Assembly (NCBI GenBank): GCA_921293015.1
Contig: OV121081.1
Coordinates: 59,723,022 to 59,787,021, forward strand
Direction: 5' to 3'
Origin: Phorcus lineatus
Lineage: Eukaryota; Mollusca; Gastropoda; Trochida; Trochidae
Length of the DNA stretch: 64,000 nucleotides
Numbering within the stretch: position 1 is the first letter of the stretch; each line of letters begins with the position of its first letter. The translations under genes and the position numbers were made by a program. Shown one piece after another: positions 10,423 through 22,110 of this stretch. The notes below the pieces were generated by a model. It did not search any database. It was not told the origin of the DNA and saw nothing but the letters and a program-made list of their open reading frames with translations.

Positions 10423-10675
10423 ACATTTTGATTCAATTGATTTGCAAATTGCAATTTCATTTTCTAATGATCTGTTTTTGACTTTTGGCAAACAGAATTT
10501 CGTTTTATTTAGTTTCAGGAAGATTAAGATATCTGAAGCAGATTTAATTAATAAAGAACAAATATTAGTGAAAAATAGAATTGATGTCAAATTGGGATAC
10601 ATTAAGGCATTTAAAATCAAATTTAGAAGAACTTGTAAACAATATTACTCACGGTGTCAATGTCTTTACATGTAA

Positions 10676-10986
10676 TCTATAAACTTAGCACGTCTACGGT
10701 AGAACAGCAGATCCAAAATAGAATTGTACCGTTTCCTCGGACCTCTTCATCCAGTAGACATTTAAGAGAGACTATATACATTTGACGGTTTCCGAAATGA
10801 ATAATTGTTGCGTCTTCACACTATCAAAATTATATTGCTTAACACTTATCCGAGATCTACACATCTTATGAAATCTACTTTTCTCCATAAAATTGAAATT
10901 TTTTTAAACCTAACAATCTTTGTTTTTCTAATTTGAGAACTGTTCACGAGTGTTCATGCTGAGTGACCTGTGACCTTTCATTTTTC
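10676..10986. other. No gene seen
   Basis: AT-rich spacer between the interrupted frame and SINE copy 2. It has only weak similarity to the region after 34540. Confidence 0.4.
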
Positions 10987-11285
10987 GGGGTGGGATAGCG
11001 CAGTAGTAAGCGCATTCGGCTTCGGATCAAGAGGTCCGTGGTTCGAATCCCGCCAGGGGCTAGGCAACATTGTCTGCAGTTGAGAACTGTTCTACACGCA
11101 GTCAGGTTTTGGTGCAATGCTGCACTGAATTTTAGTGAGTACCACTCATGGTTCGCTAGTTCCAGCCGATGCTCGCAGGTTTCACCGCAATGCATAGCCA
11201 CAATGGTGTCCCTGCAATAACACTAGCGGCCGCTATATAAGTGAAATACTCTTGAAAGCGGAGTTAAACCTCATATCACCTCACT
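10987..11285 (+). repeat. tRNA-derived SINE, copy 2 (near full length)
   Basis: It has the same head and body as copy 1. The tRNA-like start GGGGTGGGATAGCGCAGTAG leads to TTCGGCTTCGGATCAAGAGG and the B box GGTTCGAATCC at 11040-11050. The shared body follows, including a GCGGCCGC site, and the same AACCTCATATCACCTCA 3' end. Two copies with independent small indels confirm the element length of about 300 bp. Minus- and plus-strand frames over it (10944-11220) are by-products. Confidence 0.88.
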
Positions 11286-12269
11286 TGACCTTTCGTCTTT
11301 CAACGAGCGCTCTGTAATCACATCATCCTCGCCACACGTCATACTGATAAACACTTAACCATCTTTAAAACCTTTTAAAATGGATGTGTTGTTTCAGAAA
11401 TCATTTGCAGCATTTCGATTAGATCGTTAGATATGACATTGACGTCTCACGACTGATTCAAAGAGTGATTACCTTTTTGAAGGCAAGAAAATAATTCACT
11501 GTTCCCCTTGTTTAGATTGGTATACTTGAGATAAACGACAGTGACAAAATATTCTCCTTTTTAAAAATGTGTTCGTTTATGACCTTGAAGAAGAAAATCT
11601 AAATATAGAATATAGGTTTATATGTACTTGTTCCTTTCCTTAAGAATAAGAGTCTCAAAGATCTTGGCTTTATGCTCTAATATACACACAACCAACAAGT
11701 AACTATTTTATCATAACTTATACATTATTATTGTTTCATCAATTTGATTGTCAAAATGAAAATTCGTTAATGAAAATACATATTTATTTCATAACTATGT
11801 AATATTAAGGTTGATATACATTCATGTCATCAGTCATTCCATGATTTATTAATAAAGAGCATGATGTTTTATGTAGAGACTGTTAGTTTATCTTTCTCTA
11901 AACTTTCGATATTCATAGTTTTGTCAAACCTGAAATAAGAGCATCATGATAAGGTAAGGGCTTAATTCATCCGAAATGGCATGAACAAATGGCATGCGTT
12001 TCTAATACATTCAGCTTTGGTGATTTTTGCTTAACTCTAAAGATGTAGATTCTAATCCCTCAATGTATGAAGTACTCATATGATAATTTTCAATTATAAT
12101 CTTAAATTATTGCAAACATGTAAATAAGATTAAAACGTTTCCTCCAAATTATCCTATTTCATTTTCAAAAAGAAGTCCCCGTAAACGCCCTAAGGCATGC
12201 ATTGTATAAACGAGCAACAAGACTATAAACAATTAGCATTGGAAATAGATTTGTAACAGGCGAGAGAGC
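11286..12269. other. No gene seen
   Basis: AT-rich sequence with no recognised element or coding frame. Confidence 0.4.
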
Positions 12270-12450
12270 ATGTGTAATGGCCATGATTCTTATAATTGTG
12301 TGATCCTGTAAAATGCAGCTGTGTTTTCTCTTAATGATAGAAAAATGAAACGAACCTTGGAACAATAATGATCAGTTTTCAATAACACCTGTAAAGATAT
12401 TTATTGCAAATAATAACTGCTAATGTACATTTCAAATTATGTTTTATTGT
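12270..12450. repeat. Duplicated block (partner at 34930)
   Basis: It pairs with 34930-35115. GTGTGATCCTGTAAAATGCAGCTG matches its partner at 22 of 24 bases, followed by ATGATAGAAAA in both copies. Further on, TTTCAAATTATGTTTTATTG matches TTTCCAATTATATTTTATTG. Confidence 0.8.
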
Positions 12451-14229
12451 TTCGAACTTGTCATATGAAATGTGTATTTCATGATGCATAATCTGATTAT
12501 TTCAGAACATTTTCCTTTGATATTTCGAATTTTTATCTTCATCTTCATTTGTACTTCTTACTGATTTCGGGTAATTCAGAAAAAAACATCTTTCCCGTTG
12601 GTGGTAACTGTGAAAAATGTTAATTTCTGGTTTACAAAAGTGAATGGAAAATGCATTACTAATGCCAACGTGTTTTAAATGAAACGTTTTGTCACGTAAA
12701 TTATTCATTTACCAATACCCAGATGACAAAAGCTCTCTTTTGCTTGTCAAACTATCATACATACACGTGCACGTAGATAATGAAGGCTACGTTGCCAAAT
12801 CGCACCAACAAATTGTTATGCACGGGTAAAAAACTGTTTATACAAGTAGACATTTTATTCTACATTGTATAACAACAAAATGTAACTCGTTGTCTTTCAT
12901 CCAACATTTCACACTTCTATCATCTCCCAATCCAGCATTCAAAAGTTAAGTATAAAGGTAGCGAATGGGAAACAACGTCATATTGTTACAAATCGTAAAA
13001 AAATTATTCTATTTTTTAAAATTCATTTTTGCCCCCAAAATTGAAAATGTAAATCAACGTTTGTTGCTGATTATGATTCTTTCAATTTTAGTGATGACAC
13101 TCGCCAAATGGCCTTTTAACAAACTTATCCGTTTATGTGAACTTTCAAATTCATGAATCTATGTATCTGAGATATCAATTGATAACATGATTGTAAATGA
13201 TTTTAAAATGTGAGTTGTATACAAACATCTTGCAGAATAAACAAAATGAGTTCATTATGGTAGCAGTACTTGTTAGCAAGTTGTTCACAAGTTTGTATGT
13301 TTGTGTTCATGGTGTCTTATAATTAGGCCTCAAATAAATATTCATGTTCTTCTTGTTAGAACCGGACCAGTTTGATTTACACGGCGAGTTTATTCTCTCG
13401 GTCGAATTTATGATCATTGAGTATTTGTAACCATTTAAAAAAAATTCAAATGCTAATAAAACGAACTTTGTTAATTACTAATGTCTTGGATGTTTCTTCA
13501 TTTAATTTACTTATAAATCTTTGACAAATGTTATAAACTGGATAAAATAAGTTTGTTAAAGTAAGCCTTGACAAAATGAAAATATTTGTTTGGGTTGTAC
13601 TTGAAGACCTTTGTAACGAAAAACAGTATTGAATGATATTCGAAAAACAGTATTGATTGATATTCGTATAAGCTTGTATTGAAACATCTATACTGAAGTC
13701 AAAATACGCAAAAATAACAAATAATTTTAGAGTTTCATGTATGATAGAAAATCAAAACTGTTTGGATAAAGTAAGCATTTGGTGTAAATGAATTCAAAAT
13801 TAAAGGAAACAGTTGACAGTGTTTATATTTTTATCATTGACAGACAGATGAAAAAAAACCTGTCACAGACAAATATTTTGGAAATCTAAGTGAAATTAGT
13901 TACTTAATTTATCTTACACATCCTTGAAAAGCTATTGTATTAAAATTCATTTCAAATTTCTATTCTTTAAAATCAATTTTGTTATCATGTGTACTAATGT
14001 TAATTTCTTAATTGCTCTGCTCCCACCCCTCCAATTAATTCGCTGTATTGATACATCTTACAGGGGTATTCCTGGGAAGTAGACATTTGTTATTACAGTA
14101 AAAATCCTTTGATGTCAGGGGGAGGAAGGCGTGTGTTGTTACAAGGGATTAAGTCTCTGGGAAATACAAAATTCTGAACTCCACAACGAAACAGGAGCCA
14201 ATTAAGTCAACGAAACAGTGAATACTAAC
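12451..14229. other. No gene seen; small direct repeat at 13617-13666
   Basis: AT-rich sequence. A 23-24 bp word, CGAAAAACAGTATTGA(A/T)TGATATT, occurs twice in tandem near 13617-13666. Minor frames at 12502-12708 and 12965-13156 carry no domain. Confidence 0.45.
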
Positions 14230-15112
14230 ATTGATTAAGTGAACATGAAATCAAATATTTGATCAAGTGAACACTACATTTCTCAAAAAGTCAATGCTAT
14301 TATTAGACTGATTGACATTGATCAAGTGAACACGAAATCAAATATTTGATCAAGTGAACACTACATTTCTCAAAAAGTCAATGCTATTATTAGACTGATT
14401 GACATTGATCAAGTGAACACGAAATCAAATATTTGATCGAGTGAACACTACCTTTCTCAAAAAGTCAATGCTATTATTAGACTGATTGACATTGATCAAG
14501 TGAACACGAAATCAAATATTTGATCGAGTGAACACTACCTTTCTCAAAAAGTCAATGCTATTATTAGACTGATTGAAATTGATTAAGTGAACACGAAATC
14601 AAATATTTGATCAAGTGAACACTACATTTCTCAAAAAGTCAATGCTATTATTAGACTGATTGACATTGATCAAGTGAACACGAAATCAAATATTTGATCG
14701 AGTGAACACTACATTTCTCAAAAAGTCAATGCTATTATTAGACTGATTGAAATTGATCAAGTGAACACGAAATCAAATATTTGATCGAGTGAACACTACA
14801 TTTCTCAAAAAGTCAATGCTATTATTAGACTGATTGAAATTGATCAAGTGAACACGAAATCAAATATTTGATCAAGTGAACACTACATTTCTCAAAAAGT
14901 CAATGCTATTATTAGACTGATTGACATTGACCAAGTGAACACGAAATCAAATATTTGATCGAGTGAACACTACCTTTCTCAAAAAGTCAATGCTATTATT
15001 AGACTGATTGACATTGACCAAGTGAACACGAAATCAAATATTTGATCGAGTGAACACTACCTTTCTCAAAAAGTCAATGCTATTATTAGACTGATTGACA
15101 TTGATTAAGTGA
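14230..15112. repeat. 87-bp satellite array, 10 units
   Basis: The word TCTCAAAAAGTCAATGC recurs at 14281 and then every 87 bases exactly up to 15064, giving ten units with no indels. Each unit contains the 14-bp palindrome ATCAAATATTTGAT flanked on both sides by near copies of TTGATCAAGTGAACAC, so there is a sub-repeat inside the unit. Units differ at a few diagnostic sites (TGATCAAG or TGATCGAG, TACATTT or TACCTTT, GACATT or GAAATT, GATTAAG/GATCAAG/GACCAAG). Neighbouring units 3/4, 6/7 and 9/10 share most or all variants, a sign of recent local duplication. The unit length is a multiple of three, but no frame is open through the array. Confidence 0.95.
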
Positions 15113-15419
15113 ATGCAGATGCCGTAGCATATTTGTTTAAACTGCAATGATGTGTGAGTGAAATGTGTAAATTATTAAAAATGAAATATGTCCATCTCTC
15201 CATTAAATGATATCAAATTTGGTAATTATTAAAATATGACCACGTGTGAACTATGTCCATTCCTCCAAATAAAATGGTTGTCAAAATTGTTGCATATTTT
15301 TAGATAAAAAGTGCTTGAATGAATTGTTGAACATTGTTTTCCATGAATAAATACAAACTTCTCTATATTCACTTATGTTTTATGTTACACCTGATCTTTC
15401 AATTTCGGTTCATTTCCAG
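15113..15419. other. No gene seen
   Basis: AT-rich spacer after the satellite. Its end forms a pyrimidine-rich stretch, TTTCGGTTCATTTCCAG, that could act as a splice acceptor. Confidence 0.35.
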
Positions 15420-15574
15420 TTGCGAATTTGGTGCTACCCGCATGCTTATCATCACAGATTATGCCCATTGTTTCCCAAATTCAGTCGACTAGAAAATCCC
15501 CATGTGTCGCCCTCACTTGTTGTTATAGACATCACAATTGTCTTCTTCCAGGTAATGAACCATCTTACATAGAG
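15420..15574 (+). CDS. Candidate internal exon, unknown
   Basis: A pyrimidine-rich tract ending TTTCCAG precedes the segment and GTGAGT (a consensus donor) follows it at 15575. In the frame starting at 15422 there are 51 uninterrupted codons, with a cysteine-containing stretch CVALTCCYRHHNC near residues 28-40. A second frame is open through an alternative donor, CAG/GTAATG, at 15552, so the frame is ambiguous. I recognise no domain. The partner region in copy B (near 40.5 kb) does not clearly preserve it, which weakens the case. Confidence 0.2.
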
Positions 15575-15639
15575 GTGAGTTTCATTCTCTCTTGAAATAC
15601 AAGCAAGCATTTTTAACGGAAGCTCATATACTTGACTTC

Positions 15640-15960
15640 ATGCATGACATTACGCTGAAAGTCGGAAAAGTTAACATCTATATATTTCTTCTATGCAAAA
15701 TAAAAAATGTGTCCCATGAATGTTTACTCGTTAGCGTCTATCCGTCCCAGACAACATTGATTCTGTATTTCTGTTCTCTTCATTGTTTACAATAGCCTAA
15801 TTAAAGATATACTTTATCAAAAACTCGATTTCAAAGCATTCACTATCAAAACAAAATGCAGACTAACAGCCGCTCCAAAGAAATATTATACAACATCAAC
15901 ATTATTGAAACGCTTTAAGGCGTTTGTAGATAGAACAGCCAATTAACAAAGTCGCTAATC
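15640..15960. repeat. Duplicated block (partner at 40660)
   Basis: It pairs with 40660-40985. Shared words include CATGAATATTTACTCG / CATGAATGTTTACTCG, TTGTTTAC, CTAATTAA, CAGACTAACAG and CATTTGTAGATG / CGTTTGTAGATA. The order is the same in both. Confidence 0.8.
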
Positions 15961-16364
15961 TGTCAAATATCCGACTTTGTAAGGTATAGTAGTAATGCGT
16001 TATTTATTTCAAATGAGACAATTATTATGTGTTGTATAAAGTCTCGTATCCTATATGTAATGCAAGTGCAAGTGAAGAAGCAATAAATAACGGTGATACC
16101 TTTGTGGGGCGAGAATGGGGTCTATCGCGTCTTGGATGTTTTTATGAGATAATAACGGCATTATGATGAACTGACAATCTAATTGTGCCAAATAGCATTA
16201 TTTCTGTCTCTTTTAGTGATGTGAGAAAGTGACTTTTCACTGAAATAATCTCTATGTATTCGTTGACTAATATACTTGAATATTGTAAAGGCACCAGTTA
16301 ACACATATTTAAGCAATCGACATGTTATATTAATTCTTAATAAGCACACAAAAATGTAATTTCA

Positions 16365-16705
16365 GACGGACAGATAAAATGAATCAACTGCAGTGTAATA
16401 TATTTGAACAATGAAACATTTTCCTTTAAAAGACGTGTCTTTTCTGTCCCTTCTTTAAAAGATAATATTTAGTGCTATGTTCTTATAACATTCTTGCCAT
16501 TTATGAATCATGATATGTAACAGAATAGGTTACTTTGCATCAACCCTTTCTTTTTTTCCAAATGACAAAACCATTTCTGATAAAAAATGTTGATGTTGTA
16601 TAGGATATCTACTACGTGTCTGTCAGTCTGTCCAATGTTTTCGTAGCAATGGCTTAATCATCAAGTATTTTTCAAAAGTATACATTTCAAAACGTAATCA
16701 ATCTT
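16365..16705. repeat. Duplicated block (partner at 42047)
   Basis: It pairs with 42047-42375 over most of its length. A 50-base stretch centred on AAATGACAAAACCATTTCTG matches at 41 of 50 positions. It is followed in both by TCTGTC or CGGTCTGTTC and GCTTAATCATCAA. Stops occur in all frames of both copies, so it does not look coding. Confidence 0.85.
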
Positions 16706-17084
16706 TGTCTGGGAATAAATCAACGCTTTTACGTCATCACGAAATGATACGAAAAATCTGTAAACCTTTGGGTTACCAATTTAAAGTTTTGCATGGCATA
16801 GTTTATCTTAATTTAATGAAATGTATTTATTTTACGAACGTAATGAAAACATTTCAACTAAAGGCTTGAATATGTTTATTTTTAAGTTTCTCAAAAGCAA
16901 AAGGCATTAAAGTCATGTATCAAGAAAGCTTCTTGTATAGAATAAACCCACTTCATAATCATAAAATCATACGAGGCGAAGTACATTTCATCTCTTTTTA
17001 CTTTTGCTAGATAAACAGGTTTGATAGTTTAACATGTTTTATTTAGAGACTATTGGAAATTTGCCTCACACCGCATCTGAGAAC

Positions 17085-17200
17085 ATCTCCGATTTTGCGT
17101 TCAAAACATTCGATTACGGTTGGTTTTTGCAATCTGTCTGATGTATGATATACATAATCTGAAATTCCATTTGTTTATACTTTTTATTAATAGGATTTTT
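17085..17200. repeat. Duplicated block (partner at 42755)
   Basis: It pairs with 42755-42865. A 54-base stretch read on the minus strand matches at 43 of 54 bases, while the encoded 18 residues agree at only 8. Base identity above protein identity argues that it is not under protein-level selection. Confidence 0.8.
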
Positions 17201-17319
17201 CAAGCTACAAAAATAAGCAAAAGAAGTGATATATATTTTTTGGTAAATATTAAACAGTTTCACAATCAAATGAGAGTTGATTGAGAAAGAGACAGAAAAA
17301 GAATTCAAATCGAATGCAT

Positions 17320-17475
17320 TTATTTTTCAAGATAGCCATACCTCCCCTTCAAATCGACACGCGCCTCTTTTGCAGATCGGTTAAGGTCTTTGCTGTGGGT
17401 GTGTAGAAATTCATCAGCATTAACAGAAGTCATCGTCGAACCGTAAATGACTTCCAAAATAGAGAGTTTGGACAT
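17320..17475 (-). CDS. Candidate short ORF, 51 residues, unknown
   Basis: An ATG at 17475 opens a 51-residue frame ending in TAA at 17320-17322. The composition is protein-like, with balanced charged and polar residues, for example NADEFLHTHSKDLNRSAKEA near residues 19-38 and a YGYLEK end. It is not the K/N/F/I bias of random frames here. The frame is open for about ten codons before the ATG. No domain is recognised, no partner is seen in copy B, and no splice context is decisive. It may be a small exon or a chance frame. Confidence 0.22.
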   Translation of the reverse strand: MSKLSILEVIYGSTMTSVNADEFLHTHSKDLNRSAKEARVDLKGRYGYLEK

Positions 17476-20400
17476 GGTTACAGTTCTTATTGGTAATGCA
17501 TTTTGTTAACAAATTAGGAACCCGCATACATATAACTTTAAATAGTAACAAACAAATAATGTAACAATTACTATTCATCATCTTGTTTAGGTAATCGGGA
17601 TGTTAATCTAAATCTTTCAGAGACCGATGTTTCAATTTTAAGATTGAGGAATGTACTTCTTTTGGTTAAATTTCCTCTGAATTCTGATTTATATACGTTA
17701 AGTTGGCGAACAAGGGAACGTCAACTACACACTCTTATTGGATACAGATGTAAAAAGTTATGTTTATGAACTCTTCACATTAGAAATAAAATTAAATATT
17801 CTTTGCAACCATTTTCTAAATCCTATGCAAAATTTGTACTTTGCATTTGAAAATCACTTTGAAGGGTGTTTGATTCGTGCCAAAAGCTAGATATGTATAT
17901 TGCATGTGATCCAAAGCTCTGCTTCCATGTGAGATTAGAGGCGTTATCATTTGTTCAGGTTTTTGAAAAACATGACTTTGATTGTCTTAAAAAACAGATT
18001 TAAATGTGAATTCAATTCATTAATGATTCAACGACTCAAGACATGGACTGACTTTAAAAAAGTGTAGACATCATGTTTTCACGGCAGTAGACTTGTTTTA
18101 TATACTTTTTTAGAAAACCCATGCTGTGGTCTCCAGCGATTCTCTCACACACATGCAGTGGAGCTTTGTAACGATAATGACAATCAGGCAGAAAAATCAT
18201 TAAAATTTTATGTGCTTACAGCATCGGTTGGTGCTTATCAGCTCCAAATGCCACCCTACTGTTATGTTTTCTGACGACTGATACGGCATCTGAACTGATG
18301 AACTGAGTTTAGATTTCTTTTAAAGACTGTTTTAAAGACTTCCTTATGCTTTGGAGAGACACTTTTATGGCCATGAGCAAATACTTTTTTAATCTAAAAA
18401 CTGTAAATGTTGTCGCCGTAAAATATAAATACATATCTATTACAAATGGTAGCAAGCTGCTTGAATTATGATATTGATTTGATATATGTAAGTTTCACAG
18501 AGATCAAGAGTGTCTGTCTATTCTGACCCCTACATTATTTGAGTATAGACCCGTGTATCATGACCTCGTCCATCTACATGAGAACTATCAAAATGGTATC
18601 CTGATGATGATCGTCTTATTAGTTACAAGTCAATATTTTCATGACATGTCGTTCCACCACACTAAACTGGTATCAAGATACATCCGGATCTACCATCTCC
18701 CTACTCAGGTCACGACACACAGATATAACAAGAATATGAGATTCATGATGATAGAAATTTCAGATGAAAGAACAGTCGATGAAATGTAAACTGCAGAGAC
18801 GATGTATTTACCACTTGAATATATAACTCCTACTCAAATGAATTATCAATTAGTCTTTACAGCCTTCAGGGGAATGCATGTGAACTATTGTTAATATAAA
18901 TATATGTTTCGAAATAGACGGGGCTTGCTCAATCTTATTAAAATCAAGCATCAAGACTACAATCATCTAGCAGTCAATCGAGATTAGTTAGAGTAAAACC
19001 ATATCATACCCTGGCCTAATCATACACATAAATCATGCTCAAAAGTTATGTTCGTTCAAAGAACACCGCTAAGAACAAGACAACGAAAGCTTGGGTGTTT
19101 AAGATTCAGAAACGAAATTCACAGGACATTCGACAAAATACATTGTTAAACAAATATTTTAATTAATTGAAATACCAAACATTACGTTACGTGTTAATTT
19201 TGTTATTCCTATCAAATTGTATTAAACTGACTATCAGATAAAGAATATTATCTTTGTATCTAGAATTTACAATTATCTATGAAAAGCGAGTTACTCATTC
19301 ATCAAATGTTAAATGAATATGGTGTTTGGATCCACAAACCTCAGTATGATGGAAAGTCAACCTACAGTACTATAGTAGGCATTAAGATAATACTAATCAT
19401 ATTACCATTTTAAATTATCATTAGTTGCACGGTTGGAATTTTAAAAAAAACTACATTTCTTAAACCACTGTCAACAATCATATTGACCAGAATATCAAAA
19501 TAATAAAAAAATACAAATTAATAATATCCAATGAACCTGGAACAACTTCATATTGAGTAAGAGAAGAAGCTAATATCAATTCTATTAGTCGATCGTCCAG
19601 CCAAAGGGAATTAAAAGTCTCGGAAAATAATGTTTTTTGTTAAGTGGAGACGCCATACTTCTTCTCCTGGTCTGGATGAACAAGTTAAACAAGTCGAATT
19701 TCCAATGGTCTGTCTTTGTGAACGCCTGGGACAATGATAATAGCATGATAAATGCATGTGGAGATGGAAGGACCATATTCGTAATAACCTTATCAGTATA
19801 GTAGGAATTCATTTTCCAACGAGTATCGTAGCTATATGAAGGATATATCATGAATGAGATGAAAAGCATTTCAAAAGCCATAGGGCATCAATTAATCCTC
19901 CTGGGTGACGATAGTGGATATTTTTTTAATTTTCGAGGATAAAACATTATGTTCACTTAAGAACGTTTAATTACTGCTAAAGAAGTAAATTCACGCGTCT
20001 ATCAGCCCATAAGAAGGTACACAGTACTTAAAAATTAAATTCTTTGAGAGGACTCCAACGGAAAAACCCTATTCCAATTATAAAATGTTGACATTTGATT
20101 CTGGTTAGCGCAAGATCTCTTAGAATGATATTTTATTCTATAGAGGAAGAATATCTCAAACATTTTGAAAGCAAAAGTTCAATGAAGTACAAGTGACTTC
20201 TATTTTTGAAGAAGCTAAAGCTAAATAAGATGAAGAATATCAATCATGGTCACCTTGATATCATCCTCTATGTCAGGTTTTGACAACATATTTGAATAAT
20301 TGTCGATGCTACTTTTTACCGCTTAATTTCAACTTAAGCTTTGACAATTCCCCTTAAGTTATGAATGATAATTTGCAGCTGTGAAGTATCCCATATTTCT

Positions 20401-20899
20401 TACAGACCACTGCCAATATTTGAAAACTAAAACATCCCTTCTATCAAAAGCACATTGAGTCATGATTGAATGATAAGATATTTCATACATACAAATTGAA
20501 AATGTAAAATCATGTTTGTTCAAAAATTACTTGCCGTTTATGCGCTTAAAAATAATTTTTATTCAAACGCATATGTACGTATGTAAGTGTTAAAACAACT
20601 AAAAAATGCTGAGGAATCACCCACAAAAAATCAATTTAGATATAGACAATATTTACATAACAATTTAGTATAAGAAAGAATTTCCATGCCATGTAATAGC
20701 ATTACTATGAAACAACAAGAGTGATTGTGTGATCTTTTGGTCCGAATGTTTTTTAATGTTAAGGAGAGATAGCTAAAAAAGCAAATGTCGATTCCAAGAA
20801 AACAAGTTGTTAAGGTGATAATGATCTTAACTACATAATAGTCAATGACTTGACAGATTCTGGAGAGTAACATTCAAAATAGGATACTCTTGGAAAACG
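17476..20899. other. No gene seen
   Basis: AT-rich sequence. A minus-strand frame at 19585-19881 contains a stretch (near 19660) whose bases resemble the exon-like segment at 44884-45010, including CCAGGAGAAGAAGTATGG against CCGGGGAGAAGGCGTATGG. The frame there is shifted, so it would be a decayed counterpart. Confidence 0.4.
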
Positions 20900-21060
20900 G
20901 TATCAATACCTGTCTTATCAATACCTAATATCCATGACAAACCGTTTGATCGTCCAAGAGAACATTGCATCTTTTATTTGAACTAAAGCTTACAAGAATC
21001 TTTTGTCTTGAAAAATCAAAGAGAAACTCCATCATATAATCTTCTAAAGTAACATAATAG
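20900..21060. repeat. Duplicated block (partner at 46850)
   Basis: It pairs with 46850-47030. The clearest shared word is ACATCTTTTATTTGAACTA (with one change), then TGTAAAATAACATAATA / TCTAAAGTAACATAATA. Order fits the other pairs. Confidence 0.75.
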
Positions 21061-21072
21061 TCGTATCGTTAT

Positions 21073-21230
21073 GTGTTTTCCTATTCTCTTAGCTTTTCCG
21101 CTTTGGAGCTTCTATCATCACAATTCATTCAAACAGTTTATATCATAACAATGTTACATAAGTTGTTTTCATCCTATTCTTTCAGCTCTTCCGCTTTTGA
21201 ATCTATATCAACATTAGTCATTCAACAATC
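21073..21230 (+). repeat. Local tandem duplication, about 70-bp units
   Basis: CCTATTCTCTTAGCTTTTCCGC with its flanks near 21080 recurs as CCTATTCTTTCAGCTCTTCC near 21172, each followed by a similar ATCA...CATTCAA tail. Two diverged units sit side by side with an offset of about 90 bases. Confidence 0.55.
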
Positions 21231-21879
21231 AAACGCAACTATTAACAAAGTGCACAGTTACTTTTACAATAAGTTTGTAATGGACAGGTACATCAAATAA
21301 AGCAAACGTATATCAGAAACTAGTATAACATCTAGACAAGACCTTTATGAAAATGTCGTATTTGCACCATGAAAAGGAATTATCGTTCTTATCCTGATCC
21401 AAAACTTGGTTAATTACTTGGTAATTTAAATTGATCAAAACTACAGCAAAGAAAGGATTGAAATATGATAAACACATGATCTGAAAAATAATATTAAAAA
21501 ACAATATATTTACAACTATTATAATATTTTCAGATAATCATTTCCCTTTTGATATCTATTTTAATGTACATACTTTGTTCAAAATTAAAATGTTGTGCTA
21601 TTGTGGATCTCTTGACCGATCGCTTAGCATCATTGATGCTGTTTGTTTGTTGTAGTTATGATATGTTATACTATAAACATGCAACCACTCATCTGCCATT
21701 TAAGAAATTCGGAAATAATTGCCTTTATGGAATCCGAACATTGCATTCAAAGACAAATACGAGCTACCATTGATTTATCCTACAAAAGTATCGGATTCCT
21801 GAATATATATTGCAAGGCTTCTTTGTCTTAATAGGTATCTATCCCAATATGTTATGGTTTATGTCGTGTGTTGTGTCCC
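21231..21879. other. No gene seen
   Basis: AT-rich sequence. Frames at 21313-21831 on both strands lack domains. Confidence 0.4.
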
Positions 21880-22110
21880 GGGGCAAGACACTTCATCCAC
21901 ATTGCACTCAGTCCAGCCAGCTGTACAATTGGAAAGGTATGGACCTACATTGAACAAGGAAAGGTATGGACCTACACGGTCGCGCGAAGCGCTTAATAGG
22001 CTGCATCGAAGTACTATTCCTTCAGGGTAATAAAACAATTTGTGCGCTTATGGTTATATGTGGATATATGCGCGGTACAAGAAAGCTATTATTATTGTCA
22101 TCGGCCCGCG
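21880..22110 (+). repeat. Probable dispersed repeat fragment
   Basis: This CpG-containing stretch differs from its surroundings. It starts near GGGGCAAGACACTTCATCCA and CACTCAGTCCAGCCAGCTGT, a phrase I associate with dispersed repeats in marine invertebrates. It contains GCGCGAAGCGCTTAATAGGC. An internal phrase, GGAAAGGTATGGACCTACA, is present twice in tandem near 21930-21980. No second copy of the whole element is in the window, so the call rests on recognition only. Confidence 0.35.

Larger units (their letters stand above)
8656..10675 (+). pseudogene. Older open frame split by LINE copy 2; unknown
   Basis: The frame from the ATG at 8656 runs in-frame to the target duplication at 8847-8858 (codons for HFDS). 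The same frame continues from the second target copy (10423-10434, again HFDS) to a stop at 10675. Removing the LINE and one target copy would leave an open frame of about 150 codons with no stop, unusual in such AT-rich DNA. No domain is recognised. The first part is rich in F, K and L, and the second part has many K and I residues. The paralogous empty site at 34229-34470 has several stops in the matching frame, so the frame may be incidental. I record it as a broken candidate gene with low certainty. Confidence 0.3.

Noticed and set aside
10944-11220. ORFs on both strands around 11 kb
   Set aside because: They lie entirely over SINE copy 2 and carry its repeated body.
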